From assembly GCA_964544475.1 (NCBI GenBank), contig CAZJBS010000072.1, positions 1 to 5,961 of the forward strand: a DNA stretch of 5,961 nt, in the 5' to 3' direction. The notes below the pieces were generated by a model. That model was not told where the DNA came from. It ran no database searches and saw only the letters and a list, made by a program, of their open reading frames with translations. This document shows, in pieces, positions 5,931 through 5,961 of this stretch. A program made the position numbers and the translations under genes. Origin of the DNA: CAZJBS01 sp964544475 (lineage in GTDB: Bacteria > CLD3 > SB21). The stretch's first letter is position 1. The number at the start of each line of letters is the position of its first letter.

Positions 5931-5961
5931 GAAAAAAAAACTTGCATTGCTGTCTCATAAT
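5931..5961 (+). promoter_or_regulatory. Possible start of a promoter for a downstream gene
   Basis: After the PHP stop codon there is a run of nine A residues (5932-5940), followed by TTGCAT (5942-5947), which resembles a -35 hexamer with an upstream A tract. A -10 at the usual 16-18 bp spacing would lie beyond the window. The CATAAT at 5956-5961 looks like a -10 but is only 8 bp from TTGCAT, too close to pair with it. No terminator hairpin is visible in these 37 bases. Confidence 0.2.

Noticed and set aside
5942..5961. Promoter formed by TTGCAT and CATAAT
   Set aside because: The 8-bp spacing is far shorter than the 16-18 bp needed for sigma70 recognition; only a promoter with its -10 outside the window remains possible.

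Overview
The window carries four recognisable genes or gene remnants, all on the + strand, plus several small palindromic repeats. The DNA looks bacterial: dense, moderately GC-rich, co-oriented genes with short gaps. Protein content (SpoIIE/GAF phosphatase, STAS antagonist, RsbW-type kinase, REP-associated tyrosine transposase, PHP hydrolase) does not fix the phylum. The palindromes, the solitary RAYT-type transposase and the lack of a sigma-factor gene beside the anti-sigma genes fit an environmental Gram-negative or candidate-phylum bacterium better than a Bacillus-type Firmicute, but this is inference.

Layout. Positions 1-230 are probably non-coding leader with a possible sigma70-type promoter (138-166). 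Positions 231-2504 encode a large membrane sensor phosphatase: eight predicted transmembrane helices, a GAF domain, a short coiled linker and a PP2C/SpoIIE phosphatase. After 108 bp comes a STAS-domain anti-sigma factor antagonist (2613-2978), and 12 bp later an RsbW/SpoIIAB-like anti-sigma kinase (2991-3440). These three form a complete partner-switching module: the kinase phosphorylates the antagonist on Ser58, the phosphatase removes the phosphate in response to a membrane or GAF signal, and the unphosphorylated antagonist pulls the kinase off its target. The target is not encoded here.

Positions 3446-4259 are a mobile, repeat-rich island. A Y1/HUH transposase gene of the RAYT type is bracketed by two copies of one palindrome (3446-3484 and 4184-4259). 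The gene is broken: its catalytic half (3503-3862) ends in a stop, and the conserved C-terminal part continues in another frame after an insertion that contains an unrelated C-rich/G-rich palindrome (3881-3927).

Positions 4260-5924 encode a PHP-domain metallohydrolase resembling the CehA/McbA group, with its metal-ligand motifs intact. Its start codon directly abuts the second transposase-flanking palindrome. Two further palindromes of a related design (4527-4563 and 4568-4600) lie in frame inside its N-terminal region and encode a repeat-derived peptide of about 25 residues. The last 37 bp may hold the beginning of a promoter for a gene beyond the window.

The most interesting feature is the repeat system: three palindrome sequence types within about 1.2 kb. 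One brackets a transposase gene, one disrupts it, and one is translated as part of a neighbouring enzyme without breaking its frame.
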